NCBI GenBank assembly: GCA_030248295.1
Contig: JASANH010001723.1
Span: 1-64,000, forward strand
From: Mesodorylaimus sp. YZB2_4
Taxonomy: Eukaryota; Nematoda; Enoplea; Dorylaimida; Dorylaimidae
Direction of reading: 5' to 3'
DNA length: 64,000 nucleotides
Part shown: one piece after another, positions 19,652 through 31,907 of the stretch
Layout: the number at the start of each line of letters is the position of its first letter
Position numbering within the stretch: the first letter of the stretch is position 1
Program-made: the position numbers and the translations under genes
Notes under the pieces: generated by a model
What the model was told of the DNA's origin: nothing
Database searches by the model: none
Seen by the model: the letters and a program-made list of their open reading frames with translations, nothing else

Positions 19652-21806
19652 GACGCTGTGCTGGAGCGAGTCGAGTTTTTGGGCTCTGGCTTTGTCCAAA
19701 TTTCTACTCGCCTAAAATATGACGGGCTTGCACACAAAATGAATTATTGGGAATTCATATGCGTAAGTTCGAAGCATATAGGCTCGAAAAACGTGCCGGA
19801 ATGTAAGCTGGCAACAACGGCCTCAGTAACGACACAATGATGAGAAAATGGCGTCAAAGGAGACGAAAACGCCGTCGCGCTTGAGTAAAAATCTACGAGT
19901 CGTCGCTGCGCGAGTGTGCAGGGTAACTAACAGGAGGAGGAGGGAGGGAAAAGAGGACGCGCTTTGAGGATCTGAGACGAATAGAAACCAGTTTCGAATT
20001 TTTAACTCATACCTGCTCACGAACTTACAGGTGTCCCAAAACTCGCACTTTGCACGGGGAGTTAGCTAGACGTAAACCAGTCTCTGCTTTATCCAGCACA
20101 GAATCGGTGATCGCTATGACAAAACTGATGAACACTATTTGACTTTGGAAATGTGCACTGGGCCGAGAGGGTGAGATACGCGTGTTAGAAGATACATAGG
20201 CGCAATTTGAGTAGAATCAGCCGCCTTTCGAGCCAGTCCCGATATCGACTAGCTGAAAGAGCCAGCCGCGCTAGACGCGGCCAAATCAGCAGACTGGCTC
20301 GGTGCCGTCCGAAACAGCCAGCTGTTGTCACCAATGCCGGCGAGGCAGCCGCTTGTCCAACATGGAACGCAACGCCTCGGGGAGACAACAGGTCGAACAC
20401 AGAGGTGGCAGGTTGATGGTGGTCGAAATACTAAATCTCATAACTTTCCTTCTTCAAACCACTCGCGCGCTAAAACCCTAAATTTTACACGGAGTCGACT
20501 TTTATTCTAGTTAGAAATGGGAAAATGGCATAGTAAATGTGGCCAGCAAGACAAATCTGGACCGAGCGTAGGCATGGACTGGCTTCGGTCGCGCATTTCG
20601 AGTTTGTACAAGGCGATGGAATCTTCTTTTAACTGAGTTCACGACACTGGCGCAAGCCCGCAGCTATTGTACACTCGTACCGTACATGACAGAGAGTAAA
20701 GTGCAGTCAATTTTCTTTGTGTCCTTTACTGTTCAATACTGCTCCACTTGCAGCCAGTCGACGACCTCGTAATGTCATATGACGCATTTGCGTCGTCTGG
20801 CCCATCGTGGACTCGAATCTGATTCGATGGTGGAGAAAGAAAATCAAGATGAATGAATGACGAGGTTAGAAACGTCATCCCCTTTCCGTCATCTTCTTTC
20901 TCCCGTCTTCCTGTCAGTCACTGGCCAATAGTTATTCCCCTCGCATAACCCAACCATAACACGGCCTCGAATACATACCGGAAATGCCTATAGCTCACTT
21001 AGCAACTGTTTCCTAAAATCAGCTTTTGCAATTTAGTATGCATAAAGATGCGATTTCTGGAATTTCGCTTCCTTATCCTCATGATGTCATCGGATGCTTG
21101 TCCAACGTGTCGACGTACTTCTCGCTCTTAGCGCGACAACGTTTTGTTGCAGCTTCTTCAAACTCTAAATGACGACCTGATTCGCTCAGTCAGAAAAAAA
21201 AGCATGACAGAAGTTTTCGATGTTTACTTGCTTTGCACCTTTTGAGTTCTCAGTTCATGTCATTCAAACACGTTTCACTCAGACTGGTCATTGCACAAAA
21301 ATGTATCTTTTTCATCTTGCTTCTCGATCCTGGCGGGGCTGAAATCAAATCCGTGTACAGTAGACGCTTTGGTGCCGTCGACATTGCATTCATCTGATTG
21401 TACATAGGGCGCGCCATCAATCATACTCCAACTGCTGTCGGCAAGTGGTTTTGGCAGGCTCGGCTGGGTGCAGGCTTGATTCAAAATGTGCTGAATCACA
21501 AAAGGATTTCTGGAGAGAGGAGAATAAAGGCAAAATAGTTGCGTTCCTTTTGCATCCGTCGTCCAGTTTTCGAATGAGTCTTGATGGGAAATGCCGATCT
21601 GTGAATAGCTCCACTTGCATGCAACATGGTCGAAGCGGTTGGTATGGTGGGGAGGTGGGGTTTACTTCATGGCAAAACCGATTTACTTCGATCGTAACTT
21701 TAGAATCATTGAACAATCAGTAAAAGCTAGAAACAAGACAGAGATCTACTGTAGTACCTAAGTAAAATTGATGGTGGGTACATCACATCATTTCAAGTTT
21801 TCACAT
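19652..21806. other. Intergenic region upstream of PSKH1
   Basis: No protein-like frame stands out. A GC-rich, R-rich stretch at 20207-20416 is open in several frames, as expected from composition. The region presumably contains the PSKH1 promoter or 5' UTR and the 3' UTR of the next minus-strand gene. Confidence 0.4.
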
Positions 21807-23271
21807 TCAGCGGGTGCATTGCCATTTTTCGCGTTGCAGTCCCGAAGCGCAGTATTCGGTGCAGAAGAGTCCGTAGTTCTCGCAGAAGACGTTGGCCATG
21901 CTGCAGAGGATTTGCCAGAAACCGATGCCCAGACTCGACATTTGTCCGCCGCAGCAACCTTTGCTCACGCATTGATGGTTCAGCTCGAACGCAAACAGAG
22001 CGATCCACAAGAGCACGATCGGAAAAACGAGGATGCCAAGCCCGAAAAGCACTTTTCGCCCATTTCCACCCTACAAATCAGGGAAATAGTGGAAGTCTGT
22101 TAGAAAAAGCGGAAACGAACCCATTGATAACTGTACCTGGTCCTGCATGCGATCTTCAGTCGTGACCCTTTCCTTGTTGCGATCCAGGTTCATCTCGAAA
22201 GCAACGGGCCTAAAATCGAGCACAATCGAGTCTGGCAAAGAAACCACGTTCATGAATATTTACACATTGGGATCTGGACAGGAAAGGGGCAATGCCACTT
22301 CCTCCCCGGCGATTCGATCAGCTCGTTCTTCCACCGCGCGATCGGCGCGTGGTCGACTTGCGTCCATGATGGCGCGTTTCGCTGGCGACTTGGACCGAGT
22401 CGGCGATGGAGGCTTCCGAGGCCCATCAACGACATGGGTTTTGACTGGTGTTGGCAGGCTGAGATCATCTTCAACCCAAATACGTTGCGATCCTTCCTCA
22501 GGGTCCGCTTGGTAAGATGGCGGCACTGGCGTCTTCGTGGCATTCGAACCAGCGCTACTCGATTCTTCTTTCTGAGTTTTCTTGTTCGGTGAAAACCCTT
22601 GATTGAGTTTTCGCAGAGCCGATTCCTCCAACACCGTCACGCGATCCGATCGCTCTAGTTCGTGTCCGACCCGGCGGGCTTGTTCGGTGGGCGTCTTTGT
22701 ACGTTCTGGAGCCATCACGGAATCAACCTTTTTAAAGGAGGAACGATCGACAGCAATTTCCCTTTTCTTTCGAGCGCTAAAAAGGTGGAAGCGGATAAAT
22801 CCCATTTATTTATCGACACGTCTGAATTCGCAACAGAAATCACAAGCTGCAGTAGCTTACCTCGGTTTGGTGGCGCAGACTGGCGACAAGACGAACATTG
22901 TTTGCATTTCTTCCCGGAACTTTTTCAGGCGACCGATCACTTCGGAGGATTGCAGCACCTTCTCGCAATGTTCGGTCAAACGGGCCAAGCTGTCGAGCAG
23001 ACGGGTCAAGAGCAGAACCTACAAATAAGCACAGATAAGTAAGTTTCTACAAAATTAACACAGAAAACAAAAGTACCTCGGTTTTAGCATGTTCGATGGT
23101 TGGCATTTCCAGTTCGTCCAGAATTTGAGTCGTTGACAGTTCGAGGTGCAAGGCTTCCTTTCCACCGTCTTTTTCACTCGCTTTGGAGTACTCTTCGCAC
23201 AACTTGTCCACGCTGGATATCACCCATTTCAGAGCGTGCTCATAATTGTTCTCAGGTTTTTGATTAGCCAT
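21807..23271 (-). CDS. Unrecognised 400-residue protein with hydrophobic, cysteine-rich C-terminus
   Basis: Exons are 23271-23077, 23018-22861, 22776-22264, 22209-22137 and 22070-21807; phases agree and total 401 codons. Start ATG 23271 gives MANQKPENNYEHALKW. Residues 1-115 form a helical domain that looks coiled-coil or four-helix (ILDELEMPTIEHAKTEVLLL, RLKKFREEMQ). Residues 120-290 are charged and low-complexity with KSPAKR-type basic motifs. The last exon has a hydrophobic helix (LFGLGILVFPIVLLWIALFA) followed by nine cysteines in the final 50 residues. The layout resembles a tail-anchored or single-pass membrane protein with a lumenal cysteine-rich tail, or a two-helix hairpin (LGIGFWQILCSMANVF is also apolar). 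I know no matching family. Confidence 0.65.
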
Positions 23272-24369
23272 CGAAAATCGAATCGAACAGAGGCGAGAGA
23301 GACGCGACCTCACAGTGCACACCAAAAGGAATAGAATGGCTGTTTTCGTAGCTAATAGCGAGTGTACAGAAATGACCCAGAAACGCTCCGCTTTACAGTT
23401 TTGCCTGAACTATGTATGTACAGCGGATGATGTCAATCAGCGAGGAACCACCTTAACGCTTTGCGCGAAGTTTGCCAGGTCCAAAATTTTCAAGTTTTAT
23501 CTGTCTGTCAGATACATATGTGAGTCTGTTAAGTTTTTTTGCGGGTCTTCTGTCTTCCACCTCTAGAATCCATACTATACAAAAACAGTTTTTGAACATG
23601 CCATAAGAATGTTGATTACAGAACTAACCTTTCTGGCGCACTAAGCACACATTCACAGGACGCCTCAGCTTTCGTTTTGGCTGCATCGAATTTGTGTTAA
23701 ACGGATCAAACTTTCACTGCCGGGCGAAAAGGCGTTGTGACAAAAACCCTGTTTGGAGAAAATTTGAGCTAAAATTCATTAACTGCTGGCGAATACTGTC
23801 TTGTCCTTCTGGTTCATTCTGTAGCTATGGTCAAAAAGTTTGTGCATATGTGATCGACCTTCCGTCTTATCCAGGGTACTTCAATTCCGCAACACTTTTT
23901 GCACGGAGTGTTCAGTGAACAATTTTTTTGTCACACATCCCTTTTCGAGCAAAAAAGGCTGTTACGTCCACATTTTTCGACTTTATCTTTGTATTAGTCA
24001 ACAGAATATGCCAAATTCAATATGCATTCCTGCAAAATGCTGACTTTTCTTAAAGCTGTTTCGACATTCGAGCAGTCGTGAAAGAGCACAAACCACCTAC
24101 AGTACAGTATACAGTGTACATGGAAGTCCCCAGTATTTTGGTCATATAGCTCCTTTATGCCCTGGCTATCTCAATAATGGAGGCCGATGCACAGATGGAT
24201 TTTATGCACGTAAAGAGCGTAGTCGATCACCTAGAAATCTGCGCATAACTCAAAAAGTCACAGAACGCATTTATGTCCAGGAGTCCTCATTTTCACTCAC
24301 GGTTACCATTTTGCATACGTATGTACATACCGCAATAACTACTGTAGGTGCAAATAAGTCACTTTCTAT
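23272..24369. other. Intergenic region, nothing recognised
   Basis: It separates the 400-residue gene from the SCPEP1-type gene. The short open frames are all unconvincing. No repeats or RNA genes were seen. Confidence 0.4.
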
Positions 24370-26786
24370 TCACTGCCCTTTCCTGAGGCGTTGTTTGATC
24401 AGAAGTTCAGTAAAAATAGTATCAAGTATCTTGATCGATGCGTCGCCCGCGTCGGCAGGAACCTGAAGTATGATACCATGGTCCAGTTTCAGTCTGTATG
24501 TACAGATAATACTTACACTATGACCAGCGTGAAGAACCCAAAAGAACCAAAACTTCTCGAATCGTTGCAAGAACATTTCTCTTGGAGGGACCCCAACAGG
24601 AGTCAAGTTTGTAGATGAGAGGTGAACTCGCTTAGCTCCATAAAAATCCTTCAAATTTTGCCACGTTAACTTATTTATCCAGGTTTGGACACCTGAAACA
24701 GAAGACATGCTACAATGATTTCCTGGATTACTTTATCTTATTGGACTGTATACCATGGGTATTGCAAATCAGATCAAGTTGACCATTATAAACGAGCACG
24801 TGCATGTCAGTATGCTTCAAAATACTGTCCACTTTGGAAATTGTTGGCCTCATCATCTCATCGAACAGGGCGTAATAAACATCCACCGATGACGAGCCCC
24901 ATTCTACTTGTTCTGGAATAATGCCTAGCTTCTCTCGGACTTTGCCATTCATTAGATTTTCCAATACTGCCGAATACGAGTCCCCCGACATGAGCCCTGC
25001 AAAAACACTTATCACGGCCAGGCAGCGGAGGTCGGCCGTTTTTTAACTCACTTTTTGAATAGGCATCGCTCTTGTCATGTTTCATAACATTGTACCAACT
25101 GACTCCCGAGGTGAGCTGAAATGAACCAACTGCTGCTTCAGATCATATGAGCACTGGAAGTGCGACTGTGCGAGCACATGTGAAAAAATAGCCACAAGTA
25201 CTGCAGGAGCAATGAGAGTGCAAAACAAGAACTCACTCGACTGATCATGGATGAGATCTCTTGCATGCATTCGGTTGCATTGTACCAAAGATCCACTGTA
25301 GTGTAATTGTAGCATTCGTGCGTTTTCGCGTGTACTTGATACATTTCTACCGTTGATAGCCAGGACTAAAACGAAATTGAATATGCCTGAGCCAAGTTCA
25401 TCAGTCTTAGATATTCTACTGTAACTGCAATAATCTCCGCCAAAATACTTTTTCAGTTGAAATTTTGAAGCATTGGTTATAGCTCATAATCCAGGACACT
25501 CATATTTCACCATATCATCAAACTCCGGTATGAGCGCAGGGGCACATTTTCGCGAAGGGATTTCCCGCCGCGAGTCGAACATTCGTCAGTGAATGGCCCC
25601 CAGTGCGAGACGCTAGCCCACTAGGGCCTAGGAAGTCTTAGGAGTCAGGCTATGCATGCTACCGAAATGCATGCTAGAAAGTGACAGCAATTTAGCTCGG
25701 AATGTTTTTCTGACTGTACGTCTAATGCAAGTCAAAACTGGATGGTTAAATTTTGTGACTCAGGTTATTGACTAACAATAAGCTGAAAGTATAGTTCGAT
25801 GTGATTGTGATGCGACGTTTTAGACACTTTTTAAATCGTCAGTTCACCCAAAAGTGTCGCCATCGCACGCTTATTTGACGCATCGCTTCGAACTGTACGT
25901 TGGGCTTAAATTGTAAGTGTAATCTTACATGATAATACAAAAAGGTCGGCCACGAAAGCATAAAATCGAGAGGCGAGATCCAACTGTTTCCCAGTCCAAC
26001 TCCCCTCAGGTCCAGCGCTATGTCTCTTCGTTGTATATGCTGGAAAAAGTTGGATTATTTGCTTTGATAATGGTTGCTGTGTGCCAGTTATTGCACCTGG
26101 TACAGTCTCCACGCATAGGAAACGGCCACTTTGCCTCCGTAGGACTCCCCGAAGATAAAAATTGGTCGAAGCTGTAAAAAGAGACTTGAGGGTCATACAA
26201 TATGCCTCTCAGTTACAATAACGTTATACATACTTCGTATTCCTTTCGCTTAGCTAACCAGGCGTGCGTAAAATTTATTAGATCGTCAACAACTTCATCG
26301 AGCGACGTCGTAAATAATTCTGGCGAATTCACATAACTAAATCCAGATCCAACTGGGCTGTCGATGAACAGGAGATCTGCTCTGCTTAGCTGCATCGAAG
26401 CTAGAGTGTACAAGCTAGTCGTGACAATACAAAATGGACATACCCAAGTTGTATTTCTTGGCTTCAGGTCTACGTCTAATGGACCGATTTCTTGAAAGTT
26501 TCCATAACCTGTGCTAGAGTCCCCCGGCCCACCCTGAAACAAGGTTTTGCAAGGCTAAGGCCCAGGTTTGTGTTTTTCATACCTGCAGCCAAATGATCAG
26601 TGGTCGCTGAATGAGAGTAGGTTTCTGGTGGGACTCGTCGCCGGTCGCGTACAGCCACCAGAACATGTTAGCACCAGGCCTGACCTTGATGTAGCCCCAA
26701 TCTTCCGTATATGCCATTCCTTGGCACTGACCCGTCACCATTATACTTACAACAATCCTTGTCCACACAGCATCGATTAAGGTCAT
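24370..26786 (-). CDS. SCPEP1: Serine carboxypeptidase, SCPEP1 (retinoid-inducible) type
   Basis: Ten exons: 26786-26583, 26533-26444, 26389-26234, 26171-26097, 26039-25929, 25365-25237, 25115-25052, 24996-24754, 24692-24517 and 24462-24370. They give 446 residues, close to the 452 of human SCPEP1. The signal peptide ends near residue 23. AYTEDWGYIKVRPGANMFWW matches the SCPEP1 N-terminus. The oxyanion motif GGPGDSSTG starts at residue 69. The catalytic triad is S160 (GESYGG), D351 (NGQLDL) and H414 (LHAGHS). GVGLGNSWISPLDFMLSW is the family's substrate-pocket signature. The enzyme removes C-terminal residues in lysosomes or the secretory path; the substrate is not known. Introns are about 50-62 bases except intron 5 (563 bases), which contains a tRNA-like repeat. 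A little sequence between exons 5 and 6 may be diverged or missing compared with the family. Confidence 0.92.
25555..25637 (-). repeat. tRNA-derived (SINE-like) sequence in SCPEP1 intron 5
   Basis: On the minus strand CCTAGTGGGCTAGCG resembles a pol III A box (TAGTGG-N-TAGCG). About 35 bases further, GTTCGACTCGC resembles a B box. The stems do not close into a clean cloverleaf and no acceptor stem pairs, so this is a tRNA-derived repeat or tRNA pseudogene rather than a functional tRNA. A related A box (CTAGTGGTTAGTG) occurs at 52517-52590. Confidence 0.5.
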
Positions 26787-27374
26787 ATCGAGAGAGAAAG
26801 GGCAAGCAAGAAGTACAATGCCCCGCCCGCATCCACTGTCTTCTCCATTTGCTCCAGCTAACCTGGACGCGCTCGAGTTCAAATCACAAGTTAGTAAATC
26901 CAGTTTAACGTTTTACTAAAGTAGGTAATTAATAATAAGGAGGGACTCTCGCTAGTTCCAATATAAACTACATTTACTTGCTGTATTTTTTGTGTGCGAC
27001 CTAGTCTGGTTTTCTGTAACGGACGTGTCCGAGGGGGCACTTGACAAGATGACATTAAAGTGTACAGTCGACCTAGAAAAATGCTGTGGCAAGAAACGGG
27101 AATTCCATTTCTGGATTTAAGATGCTTATTTTAGCTATAAAACGGCGATAATGATAAACTGGTCACCAAGATGGCAAGCGAAAGTAGCCGTGCTACTATC
27201 GCTAGTGTTCGTACGTTGCTAGTGTATGTGTTGGGTAGATTTGTACACGATGTTACACATTCCAGCCGAAGCTACAGAAATAATATGGGGTGTTTCCTTC
27301 GTCAAGAAATAAGAACACTTAATTTAGTCGATCGATCAAAAAGTAACAGATAATACAGAGTACCAGAAAACGAT
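26787..27374. other. Intergenic region, nothing recognised
   Basis: It lies between the SCPEP1 start and the SLC5 stop, both on the minus strand. It presumably holds the SCPEP1 promoter and SLC5 3' UTR, but no motif is clear. Confidence 0.4.
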
Positions 27375-30300
27375 CTACAGGTGGTCAACTTCTTCATAAA
27401 GCCGGCTTCTCCTCTTTGACTTTTTCCTCAAATCAGGTAGCGAAGCAACCTTGTTGTTTCTCATGTGTTGCTCGTCTCCGATTTCAAAGTCGTCGTTATC
27501 ATGCAGCACTTTGCGGCGTGTCCAGAAAATCAATTCTGGTCGTCGGCTCGAGACGTCATCGCAACCGCTAACCACGCTAACCAAGAGGCCAACCACCATT
27601 GTCAGTCCAGCCCCCACACAGGCGTGCATGACGAATGAGAGGGCGTAGACTTGGTCAACTCCGTGCAGTCGGGGAGTATAAGGATAAGACTGTAGCTCGA
27701 GAGAAGTTCCGTTGCTCGATGTGTCAAATAGGCTGATGCTCAGACCAGTATCGTTTACGGACGTACTTTCGTTCTCGCAACCGACGCGGTCACTCAAAGG
27801 AATGTACCTGACTTGATAAACCTGAGCTCCAATAAAAATCCAAAAGTCAGCGCATGTAGCCACGATTGTCCCTGCAATGGCCCCGTATCGATTAGCGCAA
27901 GGAAATAAAACGCCCAATAAAATCATTCCGACCAGTGGACCTGACAAGGCACCACAGGCCGATGTGACAGCCTTCACTATACCACCCAATGGTGCAGCAC
28001 CGAATGCCAGCCCTACGGCCATGACTCCATAAATGGCAGCTGTCACTTTGGTGATGATGCCAATCTGCCTCTGACTGAATCGTTTCCTGATGGACAAGGG
28101 ACGAATGAAATCTTCGAATAAAACAGCCGATAATGAATTGATACTGCTGGATACTGTGCTTAGCGTGGCGCTGAATATGCAAGCGAGGTACAAGCCTGGT
28201 AGCCCGTACGTCTGACCTAGGAGGTCTAGCATATAATATATGACCAACTGATCTTTGTCCATTTTCTTCAACTCGAGGCCGTCATGACGCCACAGGCAAT
28301 GGGCCGAATAGGCGAACATGGCCAGACCAATATAAAACACCATGCTCATGATCATGAGAAGTAAAGGGGCATTGACAAATAAAACAGTTCGTGCGCGAGT
28401 CAGTGACGGCAAACTGCAATAACGTTGCAAGGCGATCTGATTGGCACCGAAACCACTCAATCCAAAAAAGAGCCCACCGAATAAGCCAGTCCATATGGTC
28501 ATGTACTGAAAAGGATTCGGGTCGTCATTGAGAAATCCGTCGAGCCTGCCGTGCACACGAGCTGCTTCGAACACCGACCCAACACCACCGACGGCCAACG
28601 TTCCTTTTATGATCATGGCCAAGAGACCAGCATACATAACGACGGCTAAAAAGAAGGTAGAGAAGGTTCATGGGTGGATTGGAGTTGACCTGGTCATCTT
28701 GCAAGAAGCCGACAGTATCTTCCTTGGCTAAATTTATTAGACAGCGTGTTGAGGTTGTCCCTGATTTATAGTTAATGTGCTCTAAAAATGCCTGGCTTGC
28801 CTCAAATAAGTACTAACTACATGGCCGCTAAGGATAATGCTTGGCTGGGGTAGGCGTCTTCACAGGTTTCTTTGATTTGAACTCATACTTCTGGGTGGCT
28901 TGAAACAACACCCAGCCATTCCAAGAAGCCTTGTTCCTCTCTTTTTAAACATCGCACCAGGCCCCCCTATCGACTTTACACTTTCCGCGCAACGGACTAT
29001 TATCTAGCAAGGGTAAGAAGCGAGGACTCATAAGGAAGCCTTTTTTGCACTGCAGCGGCTGCGTGGGGTTACTTGTTCGTCTTCTAAAATACTGTGCAGA
29101 CAATGGGGTCGACTTGCTGCAAACAAAGTGGAGCTGTAGCGGATAGGGTAAGCTCTTCATGTTTGACAACTGCATTTTGACTCACAGTATAATCCTCTTT
29201 CAGCCGGCATCTGGTGATCTGGCTGAAGCAGGCCCAAAGGAAGACTCGCCTTCGGACATTATCAAGCCGACTGAAGAAGACAAACTAACTTTGGAGGGCA
29301 GTAATCCGAAATTTGCCGAGCACATTGGGGCCAAAGATAGCGCAAAGACTAAGTAAAACTTTACTTTTTCAGCATATGGATGTCTGACCACTAGTCTATC
29401 ACTCATTTTAGGCAGCCCGGGAATTCCAGCCTCATTCCACTGTCGATTAAACCTGTTACTATAGACCCAAGATCTAAAGGTAAGCTGAATTACTTCCAGC
29501 ATGCCGCTTGTGTCCTTATTTTATGTTTAGCCGTGAACGAGCTCGGTTGGAAACTGTTTCAACAAATCGTGTCCACAAACAAAGAAGAAAACGTTTTGTT
29601 GTCGCCTTTCGCTGTAGCCATGGCTTTGGCTGTGTTAGAAAGCGGTGTGACTGGTGACACCCTCAATGCTATTCACCGTTTATTTGGTCAAAGTGCATCC
29701 GATAGTGACAGCTTCGCTCAGCAGTTTGGAACGTTCCACAATGAAGTATTCAAGCTTCCAAAATCAGCCAGCCATTTTGGGGAGCTGCATTTAGCAAACA
29801 ACATATTCTACTCCGACCTCATTTCTCTAAAGCAAGATTTCCTGGCAACCATCTTGAAATATTTCAATCATCAGCCGACGAAAGTAACCTTTTCGAGCAA
29901 CTCCGAGGCCGCTCGTCTCACTATTAACGAATGGGTGTCCAAAGAAACGGCGTCCAAGGTTCCGGAATTGATCACGGCTGGGGGAATCGATAATCAAACA
30001 TCGTGCATTCTGGTCAGTGCTTTCTTCATGAAAATGGAATGGGCGAAACCATTCAACAAACGTCGTACAGAGTCTCGTCCATTCTATCGTTGTGGAACTG
30101 AAGAGAAGCAAATAGTAAAATCCACCTTGACTTTCGTGCCCAATTTTCTCTATTCTGTGTGTTTGTAGGCACATTATATGATTCGATGCGCTGGTGATAT
30201 TCCATACATCGGAACAGATAAGTTACACTTGTTCGAGATGCCTTACGCCGACTCCCCCCTGGCCATGTTCGTCATTGTACCCAAAAAACAAAACGGTAGC

Positions 30301-31686
30301 AAAGAGATCGAGCGAATGGGAATCAATGAAATAGTGCATCTATTTCACGCTGTGTCTCCAGCGCGTGTTCGAATCGAGCTGCCGATATTCACGCTAAACT
30401 CGAAGCTGAGGCTGAAGCCAATGTTGGAAAACTTGGGCTTATCCGTGCCTGACTGGAAGAATCTCGCACGAATGACAAACGATACCCGAGCCATCATCTC
30501 GGCCTTTTTCCACGAATGTTTCATAAAGGTACTGAAGCTCTTTTTTTCTAAACTCCTGTCCACTTCATTGCGTTTTCAGGTCGAAGAAAAAGCTACAACC
30601 GCTTCTGTAATTCCACAAGAAGCTCAAACAGTTGCTTCAAAAAGCTGTACCACTGTCTTCGCTGACCATCCTTTCCTGTTCGCTGTTGTTCATAAACCTA
30701 CTTCTGTCGCTCTTTTCCTGGGCAAGGTAAATTCTGTCGAATAAGTTTCTATGTCACTACTAACTAACTATAAGACGATGATAAGTTGTCTTTGTCGGCG
30801 TGATTCAGTTTTTCTGTGACGATACGATTTTAGCTACCGTGTGATCTGGCCTTTCTAGTTTCAAAGAATGGTTATCAGTACTCTAACGTTACAAGGTTTC
30901 AAATGCGCACCTTCCAAGCGACTTATGCAAAGTGAGCAAACTCCTTATCAGTAAGCTCATTCAGTTTGAAAGTTTGGCATGAATATACTATTGTTTTTAT
31001 CAGTCTTTACTCACCGCTTATTGCTCTCTTCTCTTCTGATTCATCTCGTTCGCCTTACTGCACAGTACTCACACCTCCCCTCCTACCACACCACCCTCCT
31101 TACCTTGAAATGTGTCAGTCCAAACAACGGCTTTTAGGCCCCCGATTGATGTGTAGACTGTGCACACGACGCCGACGATGACCAATAGCATCCACAATTC
31201 TAATCCAGTCACTCCCGACAATGCGATGGAAGGTGCGTAGAGCGCCACGGACGTATAGACCAAGGTGGTCAACTGGAACGAGACAGAAGCATACAGTCGC
31301 AGAGCACGTGAGTCGAATCTTTCTTCCAAGTACGTATAAATACTCATGGAGGGTAAGGGATATACAACAGGCAGGATGAATATTCCTGCCACGATCACGC
31401 CACATATGCACCCCAGGATCATCCAACAGAAGGTGACGCCCATTTTATAGATCTCGGCCGGATACGATAGCATTGATATACCAGAGACGAAACTGACCAG
31501 CAGTGACAAGGCTGTCGGAATTAAGGGCATCTTCCTGCCACCCATCAAAAACTCGGCAGCATCATCCCGTTTTTGCTTTTTCTCTTTTTGCAGACATTCT
31601 CTAATCGCGTAATAAATTCCAATTAGTGTTGAAATTCCTAATGTGCAGGCGAACAAGACGTAGTCGAAAATTGTAAAGGCGACCAT
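27375..31686 (-). CDS. Sodium-coupled solute transporter, SLC5 family (SLC5A5/6/8/12-like)
   Basis: Two exons, 31686-31104 and 28645-27375, join in phase (583 + 1271 bases) to give 617 residues, the usual size for SLC5 monocarboxylate/vitamin/iodide carriers. ATG 31686 begins MVAFTIFDYVLFACTLGIS, placing TM1 right after the start as in the family; the upstream open frame is probably 5' UTR. FLMGGRKMPLIPTALSLLVSFVSG is the TM1-loop-TM2 signature, of which I quote only part as evidence. GGLKAVVWTDTFQ ends exon 1, and AVVMYAGLL continues it in exon 2. FSATLSTVSSSINSLSA is the conserved TM8 sodium-site region. The substrate cannot be fixed from sequence. The 2,458-base intron contains a serpin gene on the other strand. 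Confidence 0.9.
29103..30744 (+). CDS. Serpin, N-terminally acylated type, nested in the SLC5 intron
   Basis: Six exons: 29103-29147, 29204-29352, 29412-29479, 29531-30114, 30169-30528 and 30580-30744, giving 456 residues. The N-terminus MGSTCCKQ is a myristoylation plus palmitoylation signal, and no signal peptide is present. An 80-residue charged extension precedes the serpin core. The core begins ELGWKLFQQIV and continues with NVLLSPFAVAMALAVL, the family helix A-B region. The reactive loop hinge is EEKATTASVIP: P14 T and P12 A fit inhibitory serpins, while P15 is A instead of G. Counting back from FADHPFLF places P1 near A with S at P1', uncertain by a residue or two. The C-terminus has the usual PFLFAVVHK and VALFLGKV strands. 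It likely inhibits an intracellular or membrane-proximal protease. Confidence 0.9.
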
Positions 31687-31907
31687 CCTGGCCCTATTTT
31701 CTTTTCCTGCAGACACTCCAGCAATAGAAGCAGAAGAAGACTGCGCCTTTTCAGAACTTGCGCCTGCTGGACTTATCAGCGTTTTGTTTGCCAGAAGACA
31801 ATGCCAGCCTACAATCCTCCCGCCCGTTAGGTGCCCTCGAACGACGAAACTACGTTTTACTAGTTGAGATAACAATGTTTGACTTATCTTTTCGCCCACA
31901 AATGATT

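Noticed and set aside
25555..25637. Functional tRNA gene
   Set aside because: A/B-box-like motifs are present, but acceptor and T stems do not pair and the anticodon loop cannot be placed. It was called a tRNA-derived repeat instead.
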